Shown here in pieces: positions 1 through 42,796 of a DNA stretch of 64,000 nucleotides (positions are counted from its first letter, which is position 1; each line of letters begins with the position of its first letter). This DNA is from Flaccisagitta enflata (Eukaryota > Chaetognatha > Sagittoidea > Aphragmophora). The DNA is taken from NCBI GenBank assembly GCA_965153355.1, contig OZ231127.1, forward strand, positions 94,674,001 through 94,738,000, given 5' to 3'. A program made the position numbers and the translations under genes. Below the pieces are notes generated by a model. It was not told where the DNA came from. It did no database searches and worked only from the letters and a program-made list of their open reading frames with translations.

Positions 1-230
1 GTTTTCGACCATCGATAAACTCCCATTATGACCTAATGACGCTTCATGCGAATCTGTTAAGCGCGGGAAAAATCTTTCTCTGACCCTTCAAACGTTTATT
101 TTTCATTTTCTGCCATTTTTCTGTATCTCTCTCCCATCACTATACAGTATACAGTTAGCTCCTCCCAATCCCTGATGATGACTCTTATTATATTTGTATG
201 TTTCTTTCTCAGTTCTAATGTTCGTCGACC

Positions 231-684
231 TTCCTCCTTCTTCGTATTCTCCTGTTTCTTTTTCTTCTTCTTCTTTTTCTTTTTCTTTTTCTTTTTCTTT
301 TTCTTTTTCTTTTTCTTTTTCTTTTTCTTTTTCTTTTTCTTTTTCTTCTTCTTCATCTTCTTCTTCTTCTTCTTCTTCTTCTTCTTCTTCTTCTTCTTCT
401 TCTTCTTCTTCTTCTTCTTCTTCTTCTTCTTCTTCTTCTTCTTCTTCTTCTTCTTCTTCTTCTTCTTCTTCTTCTTCTTCTTCTTCTTCTTCTTCTTCTT
501 CTTCTTCTTCTTCTTCTTCTTCTTCTTCTTCTTCTTCTTCTTCTTCTTCTTCTTCTTCTTCTTCTTCTTCTTCTTCTTCTTCTTCTCTTCTCATCTTCTT
601 TATCTTTATTCTTCTTCCTCTTCTTCTTCTTCTTCTTCTAATCTCCATCTTTCTTCTCTTCTTCTTCTTCTTTTCTCTTCTTCT

Positions 685-716
<32 letters not shown>

Positions 717-753
717 TTCTTCTTCTTCTTCTTCTTCTTCTTCTTCTTCTTCG
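231..753. repeat. TTTTTC and TTC microsatellite block
   Basis: A pyrimidine tract begins as (TTTTTC)n, passes into a long pure (TTC)n run at about 344-586, and ends as interrupted TTC. Long open frames through it are homopolymeric (Phe, Ser, Leu or Lys, Arg, Glu on the other strand) and are not genes. The first 230 bases hold nothing I recognise. Confidence 0.95.
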
Positions 754-904
754 CGTGTTGGGACTGAGTCCCATAAAACGTTGAGTCCGACCAACCGAAA
801 GTTGAAATATGTCAGAGAATGCAATGCCAACCCAATGCCAATGGCAGCTGTTCAACCATGTGGAAGTCTGAATTTTATGTGCAGAAAGGGGAAGGGGGAC
901 AAGG

Positions 905-997
<93 letters not shown>

Positions 998-1178
998 GTT
1001 GGGTTAGGGCGTAAGATGAAGTGACTTTAAGACGTTAACGACAGTCTTGAGGTCAACGAGTGAGAATCATGGCAACAAAAAACTCTCTCCAGGCTTTGTC
1101 CTCAAAACTCACTCTCTCTGTCTCTGTCTCTGTCTCTCTCTGTCTCTCTCTGTCTCTGTCTCTCTGTCTCTCTGTCTC

Positions 1179-1265
<87 letters not shown>
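905..1265. repeat. (GA)n followed by (CT)n microsatellites
   Basis: Pure (GA)n occupies about 905-994 and a (CT)n tract with CTGT interruptions about 1117-1264. They face each other across about 120 bp of unique sequence, so the two tracts could pair as an inverted repeat. Confidence 0.93.
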
Positions 1266-1269
<4 letters not shown>

Positions 1270-1295
1270 TGTCCTCTTCTTTGTCGTGCCAACTC

Positions 1296-1790
1296 AAGGA
1301 CAACAATAACAAACCATTTTTGTATGCGGCGTGCAAACTAACAGAAGCACAATACAAACCGCTTGGTCAAGGACAACAATAACAAACATTTCTATATGTA
1401 GCGTGCAAACAAGGAGTGGCATTATGCATACAACAAAGTGAAGGACAACAATAACAAGGCCAACACCTATAAGTCGCGTGCCAGACTCGTGATACTCGTG
1501 ACACAATGTTAGGACACATTGTCGGGACAAAATGTTGGGACACAATGTTGGGACATAATGTCGGGACACAATGTCGGGACACAATGTCGGGATACAATGT
1601 TGGGACACTGATGTTGGGACACAACATCGGGAAACAACATCGGAAACAATGTCGCGAAACAATACCAAGACACAATGTCGGGACACAATGTAGGGACACA
1701 ATGTAGGGACACAATGTCAGGGCACATTGTCGGGACATAATTTCGGGACGCATTCTTGGGACACAATGTCAAAACGCCTGTAAACGCCAA
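1296..1790. repeat. Two minisatellites: 70-80 bp unit and 13-bp unit
   Basis: Three diverged units start with GGACAACAATAACAA (near 1298, 1370 and 1441). From about 1500 to 1770 a 13-bp unit, consensus GTCGGGACACAAT with T/C and insertion variants, repeats about twenty times. Open frames here on either strand are repeat artefacts. Confidence 0.85.
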
Positions 1791-1800
1791 AAAAGCAAAG

Positions 1801-1875
1801 TGTTACCGACCGACGGACCAACGGACCGACCGACCGACGGAGCGGGTTGTAGAGTCGCGTGCACGCGACTAAAAA
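1801..1875 (+). mobile_element. HINE-like element, 3' end with hairpin
   Basis: A (CCGAC)/(ACGG)-type tract is followed by GGGTTGTAGAGT and a perfect 18-bp palindrome AGTCGCGTGCACGCGACT at 1853-1870, then an A run. This is the 3' end of a family seen more than twenty times in the window. Only the distal part is clear here; the 5' limit is not. Confidence 0.7.
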
Positions 1876-2008
1876 ACATTTCTAGGCGGCTTGGAGACAA
1901 CCCTGTAGTCCGCAAAATCAACGCGTTGCTCCGTCTGTTCATATATTCGTCCCTCAGGCCTTGGCCTTAGCGGTTGATTAAACGAAATCACATTTGTTTT
2001 ACTTTCAG

Positions 2009-2053
2009 GAGAGTCTCATTGAGCTGAGTCGGGTGCAAGTTTCGCGTTTATGA
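2009..2053 (+). CDS. Possible short terminal exon (unrecognised gene)
   Basis: A good acceptor (TTTTACTTTCAG) precedes 14 codons, reading ESLIELSRVQVSRL, and a TGA. It could be the last exon of a gene that lies to the left of the window. The exon is too short to name and no upstream partner is visible, so this is weak. Confidence 0.22.
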   Translation, partial: ESLIELSRVQVSRL

Positions 2054-2525
2054 AGCACATGTGGCAATGTGACATACATAGTGCATATTGCGGCTTTGTT
2101 CAAGTCGTCGCTAGATCAGGAGGCTGATCTTGTTTGTATTTAATTTTGTGACAAATACATGTGTCGTCTTCTTTCGGATTTGCCTAATACGAGGCTACAT
2201 TCCTTCTTTGCTCAAGAAAGCGGCAGATGAGACCGTTGCTCCCGGCTTTGCTTAAGAAAACGGCACAAATGTTTCAACGGCAAAGACAGAATTAGGAAGA
2301 CAACAGACTAAACAGATTAGAAGTCTCAGGTGTTATGAATGAAATCAACGACGCGATGAGGGAACGCTGGTGACACTTTTCCTCCGCCGATGACGTCGGC
2401 CGGTGACGTCTGACGTCCCTGGTGACAACCGCTTCCATCGCCGCTTCCATCGAGATCGGAGCGGCGGCCCTTTTTTTTGGAGCGGCGCCGTTGACACTGC
2501 CAAGGCGCCGCTGATTCCGTCAATG

Positions 2526-2786
2526 AGGGCGTGTTTCTAGTCAGCGCCAAAAACGCGTTTGTTCCCATGAAACGCGATAACAGCGTGAACACATATTCAA
2601 GAATTTCAACTGTCCCACGAGGGAGTGAGCAAAGTGAGTGAGCGAGCCTGTGAACGGAGCAAGCGAGCAAAGCGAGCGTAGCAAAGCAGAGCGAGTGAGC
2701 GGAGTGAGCGGTGCGAGCGAACGAACATAGCGAGCGACCGAGTGGCCCTTTCAAAACGCGATTGTCTTTGACTTGAAACGCCCCCT
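2526..2786. mobile_element. MITE, AGGGCGTGTTTCTAGT family, copy 1
   Basis: The ends read AGGGCGTGTTTCTAGT on the left and a partly degraded GAAACGCCCCCT on the right. The interior has AAAACGCGTTTG, CCCATGAAACGCGATAACAGCGTGAACAC and a degenerate GAGCGA/GTGAGC array. Homologous copies lie at 58192-58382 and 58914-59176. The GAGC array gives a misleading open frame on the minus strand. Confidence 0.78.
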
Positions 2787-2882
2787 CAGACAGAGATCTG
2801 AGCGGCGCCGCTCAGCGCGGTGGCGCTTATCAATCGCGCACACGCGACTCTACACCTTGTTGCGCCGGCTGCGAGGTAATAT

Positions 2883-3212
2883 TTTCAGTTGCGGACACGC
2901 AACTCTATGAGAATTGAGAGGCTTTGTCTGTCCATCCGTTGGTCCGATGTTCCGTTGGTCTGTCCGGGATGATGGAGTTTGAAAGTGCGAAAACGCGCAT
3001 TTTTAATACTGCCACTGTGGGTTGTCTCTGTGTGTGAGTGTGTGCGTGGGGCGGGCGAGGTTGTGGATCGGGGTTGTACGTTCCTGCCCACCCCTGCCGC
3101 AACGATATTGTGACCCTGCGTCACTTGTTGAATTGCGAGCGGTTTTTGCATTACCGCCATTGCCCAACTGTCCATCACTATCCTGCCATGTATCCGACCT
3201 CGTTTGCAGGGC
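2883..3212 (-). mobile_element. HINE-like element (GTTGCG subfamily), reversed
   Basis: Read on the minus strand it ends with hairpin AGTTGCGTGTCCGCAACT, here at the left edge. It contains GAAAACGCGCATTTTT, TGCCCACCCCTGCCGCAACG and an end resembling CCATGTATCCGACCTCGTTT. A second, degraded GCGCACACGCGACT end lies directly left at 2830-2850, so two elements probably abut. Confidence 0.72.
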
Positions 3213-3772
3213 GACGATGATGTATCCGGCGCGGCGCCGCTGCCTCTTGAGTGACGCCGCTGATGTAATAGATGCCAAAGATGCCGTGTTTCATGGGACA
3301 CATCACCCGTCACCGCCCCTGCCCCAGCCCCAGCCCCAAGGCGGAATGGAAGCAGCACTTATCATTTGTCTCATTCTCTTGTCTCATTCGTCTACCCTCC
3401 TTTCTAACTTTTTGTCTCGTTTGACTGTCATGTCTTGTCTGTCTAACTTTTTGTCTCGTTTGACTGTCATGTCTTGTCTGTGTTTATTGTCATGTCCCTC
3501 TTGTCTCTCTTGTCTTTCAAGTTTTCTATTCTAAATATTGTAACGTTGTAAAAAAAATCCCCCACCACATGACTTTTTTTGTTACCTTATGAGATGGTTC
3601 ATAGTCACTATTCATATGAACCATCTCATAACTTCTTTAAGCCCCTTGTCGCGTTGAACCGCTATTCAGCTGGCGGACTACCTAGATCATACATGTATCT
3701 TCTTTTTACTCAAAAGCAGCACAAATGTGATGAAACCGACTTGCAAGTTCCAGAGTTACGTCAGGAAGACCA

Positions 3773-3870
3773 CAACACAACGCAGCACAACACAACGCAA
3801 CACAACACAACACAACACAACACAACACAACACAACACAACACAACACAACACAACACAACACAACACAA
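3773..3870. repeat. (CACAA)n microsatellite
   Basis: A 5-bp repeat CACAA, with a few CGCAA variants at its left end. Confidence 0.93.
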
Positions 3871-4117
3871 GACTCGTTTTCGTGACGAAACATGACGTGT
3901 TGTACACCTACCAATTGAAGTCCCAACGCGACATTCTACGATTTTAACTATCAGCTTTGCCCTTACTGGATCATGATTGGTTGCTTTCATTGCGAAGCTT
4001 ATCGACGTCATGCAATAATAACGATCTCTGATTGGACAATAAGCCGAAAGGAATTATATAAGGAAAAATGACGAATGTCAGAAAGAGAGTATTGGTCATA
4101 TGGGTCCCAGGGAAAGG

Positions 4118-4190
<73 letters not shown>

Positions 4191-4200
4191 ACACATACAG

Positions 4201-4234
<34 letters not shown>

Positions 4235-4272
4235 GAGGAAGGGCAGACAGAGAAAGGAAGACAAAGACTGAA

Positions 4273-4312
<40 letters not shown>
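4118..4312. repeat. (GA)n and (CA)n microsatellites
   Basis: (GA)n at about 4121-4187, (CA)n at about 4203-4233 and a second (GA)n at about 4277-4308, with short unique spacers. Confidence 0.93.
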
Positions 4313-4393
4313 TGCAAAAGCATGAGAATGGAAGAGTAAGATGACGTGGACAAGATTGATCTACGGAGGCAACGGAAGAAAATCCACTCGGGG

Positions 4394-4972
<579 letters not shown>

Positions 4973-5127
4973 TGGATGGAGGGTCTTGCGTATCTCTCTC
5001 CAAAAAAAGAGAGAGAAAAAATCCGTTAAAAAAAAGCAATTTTCATAGACGTGGTTACTCGCCTCTTCCCATTTTTGGAGGGGAACAAAGAGAATAGGTC
5101 AAGCTGAAAAGAAAACAAGGCCAACAC

Positions 5128-5480
5128 TACGTCTGTCAGATTGCCTAGAAAAGCCATAATTGTACTTTGCCTGGCAAAAATATTTTTCCTTTGCAAAAAT
5201 GCTTTCAAATGAGCCATTGCGCGACTTTCAAATCAGTTGGGAACCATCTTTAGGGTGAGGTTGAAGTTTACATTGAATTATCATTGGAATCTATTTTTCT
5301 ATTATGCAAATTTTGTCTCTCTCACACAGATCTATGGAAACTCCAAAGTCACCCTAAAGATGGTTCGTAATTGATTTGAAAATTGCGCATTGGCTCATTT
5401 GAAAGCATTTTTGCACAAGAAAAATATTTTTGCCAGGCGAAGTAGAATTTTGGCTTTTCTGGGCACTCTGACAGACGTAG
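5128..5480. mobile_element. Palindromic MITE with 8-bp target duplication
   Basis: The ends read TACGTCTGTCAG and CTGACAGACGTA, and the inverted arms extend for about 130 bp around a loop of about 100 bp. It is flanked by the direct repeat GCCAACAC (5120-5127 and 5481-5488). An uninterrupted relative of the target, GGCCAACACCTATAAGTCGC, lies at about 1460. An 8-bp duplication fits the hAT superfamily. There is no coding capacity. Confidence 0.82.
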
Positions 5481-5529
5481 CCAACACCTTCAAGTCGCGT
5501 GCGAGACTTACATGATTATTTGATTATAT

Positions 5530-6540
5530 TTCAGAACTGAAATGACCTCCATTGAAGGTAATTGACTTAAGATGACTTAAAATGACTTAAATTGACTCAA
5601 AATGACTTTCAATGACTTAAATTGACCATGAATGACTTAAATTGTCTTTAACTGATCTAAATTGACCTACAGTATGATTGTTTTCGTTTGTAACATTTCA
5701 TGACAACATAACTTAAAAACTTGTTGAGATAATCATATTCTGAAAAAAAGTAGTGAAAGATATTTAAAATACATTTAATGATATCAAAATCCCAAGACTT
5801 TTCAAAAAAATTTTGATCCAGATTTCTTACTATTAGTTGTAAGGCATATTTGGCTAAAATAAACTGTTTTTCATGTTTTGAGATAAACTGTTTTTCTTTG
5901 GATTGCTCTTATTTCTAAACGATTTGACCTACAAATACCAGGTTGGTCTCAAATGAAAGATAATTTGAAGTAGTTTTAGAAAATAGAAAGAAAGAAACCT
6001 TTTTGGAAACACGTATTATAAAAAACATGAAAGAAATGGGATCATTTTTAAAAATTTAACAAAACATCAAATCAGTGCTTACTTTTCAGAAAACCATAAA
6101 ACTAGATGAAATTATCTTTCATTTGAGACCAATCTGGCATCTGTAGCTCAAACCATTTAGAAACAAGAATAATTTGAAGGTAACGAGTCCATCTGATAAA
6201 TTTTCCCAAATTTTTCATTTTGACAATTTGTCAAGTTGGTCCTGTAGTTCATTTTTTCATGAGAGAATCAAATTTTTCTAAGTTGATCCTTTGATTGACA
6301 TGTTACAAAATGTATTTTCATAGTCTTTCAGGATCTTTTTTCAGAATTCAATTATTTCAATTACTTTAAGAATTATGTCGTCATGAAATGTTACAAACAA
6401 AAACAATCATACTGTAAATTGACCAAAAATATCAAAAATAACTAAAATCGATAAATTGACTCAAACAACAAAAATTGACTTAAAATGACCTAAAATGACT
6501 CAAAATTATCATATTTGACTAAAAATGACCTAATTGACAA
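5530..6540. repeat. 11-bp minisatellite split by a transposon
   Basis: A degenerate unit close to AAATGACTTAA occupies about 5530-5667 and resumes at about 6417-6540. The inverted-repeat element at 5670-6414 interrupts it. Confidence 0.75.
5670..6414. mobile_element. Tc1/mariner-type MITE, TA-flanked
   Basis: It starts CAGTATGATTGTTTTCGTTT and ends with the reverse complement, flanked by TA on both sides (5668-5669 and 6415-6416). The inverted repeat is at least 40 bp. A second inverted pair inside (about 5880-5965 and 6095-6180) resembles the interior of the CCACGCG MITEs elsewhere in the window. TA duplication with CAGT ends is the Tc1/mariner signature. No transposase is present. Confidence 0.82.
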
Positions 6541-6584
6541 AAAATCAGTTAGTAGGAATAAAATGAATAAAAAAAGTAAAATGG

Positions 6585-6665
6585 GGACCGACCAACCAAC
6601 CAACCGACCGACCAACCGACTGACAGACAAAGCGGGGTGTAGAGTCGCATGCACGCGACTAAAAA
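6585..6665 (+). mobile_element. HINE-like element, 3' end
   Basis: A GACCAACC tract leads to GGGGTGTAGAGTCGC and the hairpin AGTCGCATGCACGCGACT at 6643-6660, followed by a ten-base A run. The 5' part is not recognisable. Confidence 0.68.
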
Positions 6666-7094
6666 AAAAATCGTTCTTTCTCTCTGACACCTCATCAGCG
6701 GCGTAGGGGAGCTGGATTTCTTGGGACATCAGCTACTTAACTAGTGTCCGACAAATCTGGTGTCCCAACAGACAATAATATGTAGTTTTTGCTTGAAAAT
6801 TGTAAAAAAATTGTAATTACTACCATACTCTTGTTTTCTTTGAGGTCTTAGATAAGTGGGATGGGGCTTAATCATTTCTGGTATATGAGAAAATAGTTTT
6901 TTTCTCTCTCAGCCACAGCTTGTGCCTAAATACCTATCTTCTTTTTTTAAATTTTTTACTTACTTTGCTCCCCTACATCCCTCTTTATTTGTCTAAAACT
7001 AACATAAGCTTGAAAACCACAGAATTTTGATTCCTTTATTTCTGTCGGTTTTACTATCTTATTTTCTTTACGTCTTCATCTTTTGTTTCATCTT

Positions 7095-7302
<208 letters not shown>

Positions 7303-7609
7303 CTTCTTTGGTGTCCCGACAACATTGGTGTCCCGACAGCAGGGACATCAATTGATGTCCCTGATGTCCCTTGTCCTACGCCGCTGCACCTCATCATATT
7401 CTTAATGCCGATAATCCATCATTTTTCCCCAACAACATTATTTTACATCGGTTCTGGAACTTCTGATTGGGGGTCGCGCTTGTTCCATCACAATCTCATT
7501 ATTGTCAATAATCCATCAGTTTGTACGCGACAATTTCATTTTTTTTTCATTTTGTATAAAAGCTTGGGTTTTTTGTCTTTTACCTTGGCCATCTTTCACT
7601 AGTTTTTTT

Positions 7610-7902
7610 TAGATGCGTCCTCGCATCTCTATAATAGGCTCTGTCCGTCGGTCGGTCGGTCGGTCGGTCGGTCGGTCGGTTGGTTGGTCGGTTGGTTGGT
7701 AACGCATTCTTTAAAAACATCGAATTCATGCATTTTTTCCACAGAAAAGTGGTCCTGACCCAGTAAAAGAAGCATACAACTTCTAATTCCTTCAATAAAT
7801 CATTCATTCATTCATAAATGACATTCATTCATAAAAAAAACATTCATACATCAAAAACATTCATTCAAAGAGGACGCATCGTTGGCCTACTTGGCCTTGT
7901 TT
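7610..7902 (-). mobile_element. HINE-like element (GATGCG subfamily), reversed
   Basis: The left edge is the hairpin AGATGCGTCCTCGCATCT followed by CTATAATAGGC and a (GGTC)n tract. The right edge contains GAGGACGCATCGTTGGCC and ends GGCCTACTTGGCCTTGTTT. The GAGGACGCATC near one end matches one hairpin arm at the other, as in the other subfamilies. The interior has CATTCATT repeats. Confidence 0.75.
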
Positions 7903-8258
7903 GTGTAGTCACTGTAGTGTCATTTATTTGATGTATTTTGTCATTTGTCATTTGCCTTTGTCGTTTTCACTTACAAGTTCTATCAATGTCAATGATCCAC
8001 AATTGTATTGCGAAAATGTCACATGTCTTTTGCTCTTTCAGTTCATAGTTTTGTCATTGCCTCATTTTTACCAGTAATTTACCAATTCTGGTGCCCGGCT
8101 TCTCGCTCGTCGCCCCTTCAATGTCATTGAACTAATACCGTATTTTTTCCATTTAGCGCCCCCCCTCCAATTAACCCCCCCCTCTTTTTCTCTTGGTGTT
8201 AGACTACTCAATATTCATAAGAGATTTGGACAGATATATTGACTAAAATAATGAAATA

Positions 8259-8871
8259 ACAGGTCTCACATAATTAGGCGGAAAAGTAAAATGATCAATA
8301 TACATAGTAAAAATTCCCTCAGCATGATGAAATTTGACGTGGAGATAGCTAAGACTCATTTTTTTGACGTAGCAAGGCGATGGTGGCGACTTTCCAGCAT
8401 GTAGGGGGAGATGGAGGCTGTTTTACCAAAAGTGAGGTGTCAGATTATTGCTGATTTTTACGGAAAAAATGTAGCAAAGTGGAAGATGTTTACCATTCGT
8501 CATTTTAAGAAGATAGAGTGCAAAAAAATCGTCATTTATCGTGTAATGCAGTTGGTGGATGCAGGAGAGTCAGTCATGCAGAAAGAAAGCAGTGTATGTT
8601 GACCACAGTTGAGGAATTGAAGGTGAAGTTGAGGTGAGTTGAGCATAAACAATAAGAAGAGTATGTTAATCCCAAATTTGGTTAATTTCGCTCATCGGCA
8701 TATTTACGTTCATTAGGGGATAGCTATTTACTATTTTGGGCATTTTTTGCATTATGTTGATAAAATGAACATAAATTGGTGATAAACATATCTTGGATTG
8801 ATTATATTTGCATGTTTTACGCTCTTTTCATCGAGTTTTCAACCCTTTCCGCCTAATTTTGTGAGACCTGT
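8259..8871 (+). mobile_element. Tc1/mariner deletion derivative with TA duplication
   Basis: It begins ACAGGTCTCACATAATTAGG and ends CCTAATTTTGTGAGACCTGT, a near-perfect terminal inverted repeat, with TA on each side (8257-8258, 8872-8873). It lies inside the element at 8137-9092. The interior keeps a fragment of a transposase DNA-binding domain, so this is a decayed or internally deleted autonomous element rather than a simple MITE. Confidence 0.85.
8411..8602 (+). pseudogene. Transposase N-terminal helix-turn-helix remnant
   Basis: An open stretch of about 63 codons runs ...RCQIIADFYGKNVAKWKMFT, then IRHFKKIECKKIVIYRVMQL, then VDAGESVMQKESS. The second segment, basic and ending IYRVM.LVDAGESV, has the pattern of the first helix-turn-helix of Tc1/mariner-type transposases, where a line such as TIYRVL...GSVERKPG is common. 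No DD[D/E] catalytic domain follows and the frame stops at 8600-8602. Its place inside TA-flanked inverted repeats supports the call. Family assignment is by pattern recall, not a search. Confidence 0.55.
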
Positions 8872-9305
8872 TAACACAAAACAATCAACCAATTTAAAAC
8901 TTTCAAATGGATATATGCAATGAATACATCCAATTTTGAGTCAAAGTTAGCATTTTTATAGACTTTCATGAATAAGATAGACTTTATGACAGTTTATCTA
9001 CAATACAAAGGGGGCGCTAATTAGAAGGTTTAAAAGCAAAGTCATATTTCAATTTCGAAAGCGCCTGGGGCGCTAATTAGAAAAAAAACGGTGCTAGATT
9101 TCTGAATATCTCAATCAGACGAACATTTTGACGCTGATACAAATAACAAGATGTTTGATTTTTTTAGGTTCATGGATCAAATTAGTGAATCAATACTCGT
9201 TTGGTCATCGTTTCCCAATCGCCAACAAATTAAGTATTTCATTATTTCCCGCTGAGACGTCGTTAAGATTAACCATCTCCGCTCCGCAAAATCATAAATA
9301 ACAAT

Positions 9306-40541
<31,236 letters not shown>

Positions 40542-40565
<24 letters not shown>

Positions 40566-41300
40566 ATGGCACTTTAAACGGCTGTTCATCACTACATCGC
40601 AACTACCTGGTGTCATTCACGATGAACTTTAAATGGCACTTTATATGGCTGTTCATCGCTACATCGCAACTACCTGAAGTCATTCATGATGAACTGTAAA
40701 TGGCGCTTTAAATGGCTGTTCATCACTACATCGCAACTACCTGAAAACATTCATGATGAACTGTAAATGGCACTTTAAATAGCTGTTCCTCACTACATCG
40801 CAACTACCTGAAGTCATTCATGATTAACTGTAAATGGCACTTTAAATGGCTGTTCATCACTACATCGCAACTACCTGGTGTCATTCATGATGAACTTTAA
40901 ATGGCATTTTAAATGGCTTTAATCACTACATCGCAACTGCCAGAAGTCATTCATGATGAACTTTAAATGGCTGTTCATCACTACATCGCAATTACCTGAA
41001 GTCATTCATGATGAACTGTAAATGGCACTTTAAATGGCTGTTCATCACTTCATCGCAACCACCTGAAGTCATTTATGATGAACTGTAAATGGCACTTTAA
41101 ATGGCTGTTCATCACTACATCGCAACCACCTGAAGTCATTCATGATGAGCTTTTAATGGCACTTTAAATGGCTGTTCATTACAACACCACCACCTCCCAA
41201 AGTCATTCATGATGAACTTTAAATGGAACCTTAAATGGCTGTTCATCACTACATCGCAACTACCTGAAGTCATGATAAACTTTAAATGACGGTTTCAATT
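40542..41300 (+). repeat. 67-bp tandem array derived from the HDEL-stop segment
   Basis: About twelve units of GTCATTCATGATGAACTTTA, AATGGCACTTTAAATGGCTG, TTCATCACTACATCGCAACT and ACCTGAA, the first being the true end of the coding sequence. Unit 7 lacks about 12 bp. At 41181-41223 the junction of two units still reads TTPPPPKVIHDEL and stop, close to the gene's own TTPPPPEVIHDEL, so the founder unit began inside the proline codons. It lies in the presumed 3' UTR or just beyond it. Confidence 0.9.
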
Positions 41301-41562
41301 ACATCGAAACCTACAGGTGTTCATCACCACTCCGTATTTCAAGACGATTTTCTTGTGGCACTTTAAATGACATTGTAGTTCTACAGCCGTTAGTCACCAC
41401 TCATTCACCGCATGATGGACCTTAGAGAATGTTGTTCAACACAAATATGAAAATTGTGAGAGTCATTGAATACGAATTTATCTTGCAAGATAATCCTCAT
41501 ACGTAATTGTATTCTATTGTCACAATGTCACATCGTGTCTCTTTTATTTTCCTCTCTTTTTC

Positions 41563-41936
41563 AGTCGCGGACACGCGACTTTAAACCTTGCCGTGTCGGT
41601 CGGTCGGTACGCCGGTCCATTACGAATTTTGATGAATTCCGAGCGATTATTGCATCACGGCCCCTGCCCGATCGTCCGCGACTGTCTTGCCGTGTATCCG
41701 GCCTTGTTTTAGTTGCGGACTCGCAGCTCTATAAGAGGACTTGTCAGTCGGTCTGTCGATCCGTCGGTCCACCCGTGAGCATGAGTCAAAAAATGGGACA
41801 ACTAGCATTTTAGAAGATTTTTGCGTGTGTGTCTCTGTTGGAAAGGATGTTGGATGGGGCATCGAATGTAAATGGGGGTTAGCCGCCCCTGTCCATCCCT
41901 CCGCAACGATATTGTTACCCCGCGTCACTTGTTTGT
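41563..41936 (-). mobile_element. Two abutting HINE-like elements, reversed
   Basis: The first (41563-41710) starts with the hairpin AGTCGCGGACACGCGACT and ends GCCGTGTATCCGGCCTTGTT. The second (41711-41936) starts AGTTGCGGACTCGCAGCTCT, has GGGGCATCGAATGTAAATGG and ends CCCCGCGTCACTTGTTTG. The second is the longer GTTGCG version also seen at 38551-38800. Confidence 0.78.
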
Positions 41937-42291
41937 GTCGTAAATTCGTCACTCATTTGTATATTACAGATGAAAAAAGTCACAACCCCATTGCTGTCCT
42001 GTTGTTCATGAAGTCATTGTAATGTTTACAAGGGTTGTAAGGTTTACCAGATTCTCACTTGCACAGAAACGTAACATGTTTGCACATCATCGTAAATACA
42101 ACTCTTTTATTTCAACCACGTCTTTCAAAACGAGTCTCAACTTATGTGTCAGAATGAAATAGGGATAAGAAAAAAAAATATTTTACCAAAGTGCAACATT
42201 ATTCGACCAACACATTACCATCCTTTTTTGCATATAGCAGTTTTTAGATAACTGTTCTTTTGATCATAGTTGATTTGATTACAAACTAATA

Positions 42292-42794
42292 CCACGCGTA
42301 TCAATAAACAAGGCCAAGTAGGCCAATAAGGTGCGTTACCGACCAACTAACCAACCAACCAACCAACGGACACAGCTAGTTATACTTATAGAGGTGCTCT
42401 GTCGCCCCCAAAAAGACGCACATTTTTTAACAGCTTATTGGAGAAAACAAATTTCAACAAAACAATATGCAATTCTAGACCATCGTAAAGCCCTTTGGAA
42501 ATACTTTCATTTGGTTTCAATCAGATATTTCTAATTATTTTCGTTGAATAAAAATTTGCTTTTTCATTTTTCACAATCCCTATATATAAAGTGCATTTAA
42601 GCAAAATAGAGCTTCTCTTCGGAAGGCTCTAGCTCCTAAAACGTTTGAGATACAGACCTGGGATTGGTCTAGATTGAAAGATTTTTTGAAGATCCTTAAA
42701 AATGTTTCAATTAAGAAAAGTTTTAATCATTTTTTGTATCTGTTTTAGCAATAAAAAGAAAGGTGCGTCTTTTTTTTTCTTTTGATACGCGTGG
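42292..42794. mobile_element. TA-flanked CCACGCG MITE with an inserted hairpin element
   Basis: The ends CCACGCGTATCAA and TTGATACGCGTGG are exact inverted repeats with TA at 42290-42291 and 42795-42796. A GACGCAC word lies just inside both ends. A hairpin element (about 42308-42408, ACAAGGCCAAGTAGGCCAAT ... AGAGGTGCTCTGTCGCCCCC) has inserted near the left end. Confidence 0.82.
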
Positions 42795-42796
42795 TA

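Larger units (their letters stand above)
8137..9092. mobile_element. Inverted-repeat element (ACCGTATTT/GCGCC ends), outer of a nest
   Basis: The left end, ACCGTATTTTTTCCATTTAG then CGCCCCCCCTCCAATTA, pairs with the right end GGGGCGCTAATTAG then AAAAAAAACGGT. A shorter homologue lies at 34668-35013. A separate TA-flanked element (8259-8871) sits inside it. I see no gene. Confidence 0.75.

Noticed and set aside
96-855. Very long poly-Phe, poly-Ser and poly-Glu/Arg frames
   Set aside because: They are translations of (TTC)n and (TTTTTC)n; no start, splice or composition outside the repeat supports a gene.
3776-3870. Telomere-like repeat
   Set aside because: CACAA units lack the TTAGGG or related G-rich pattern and are internal.
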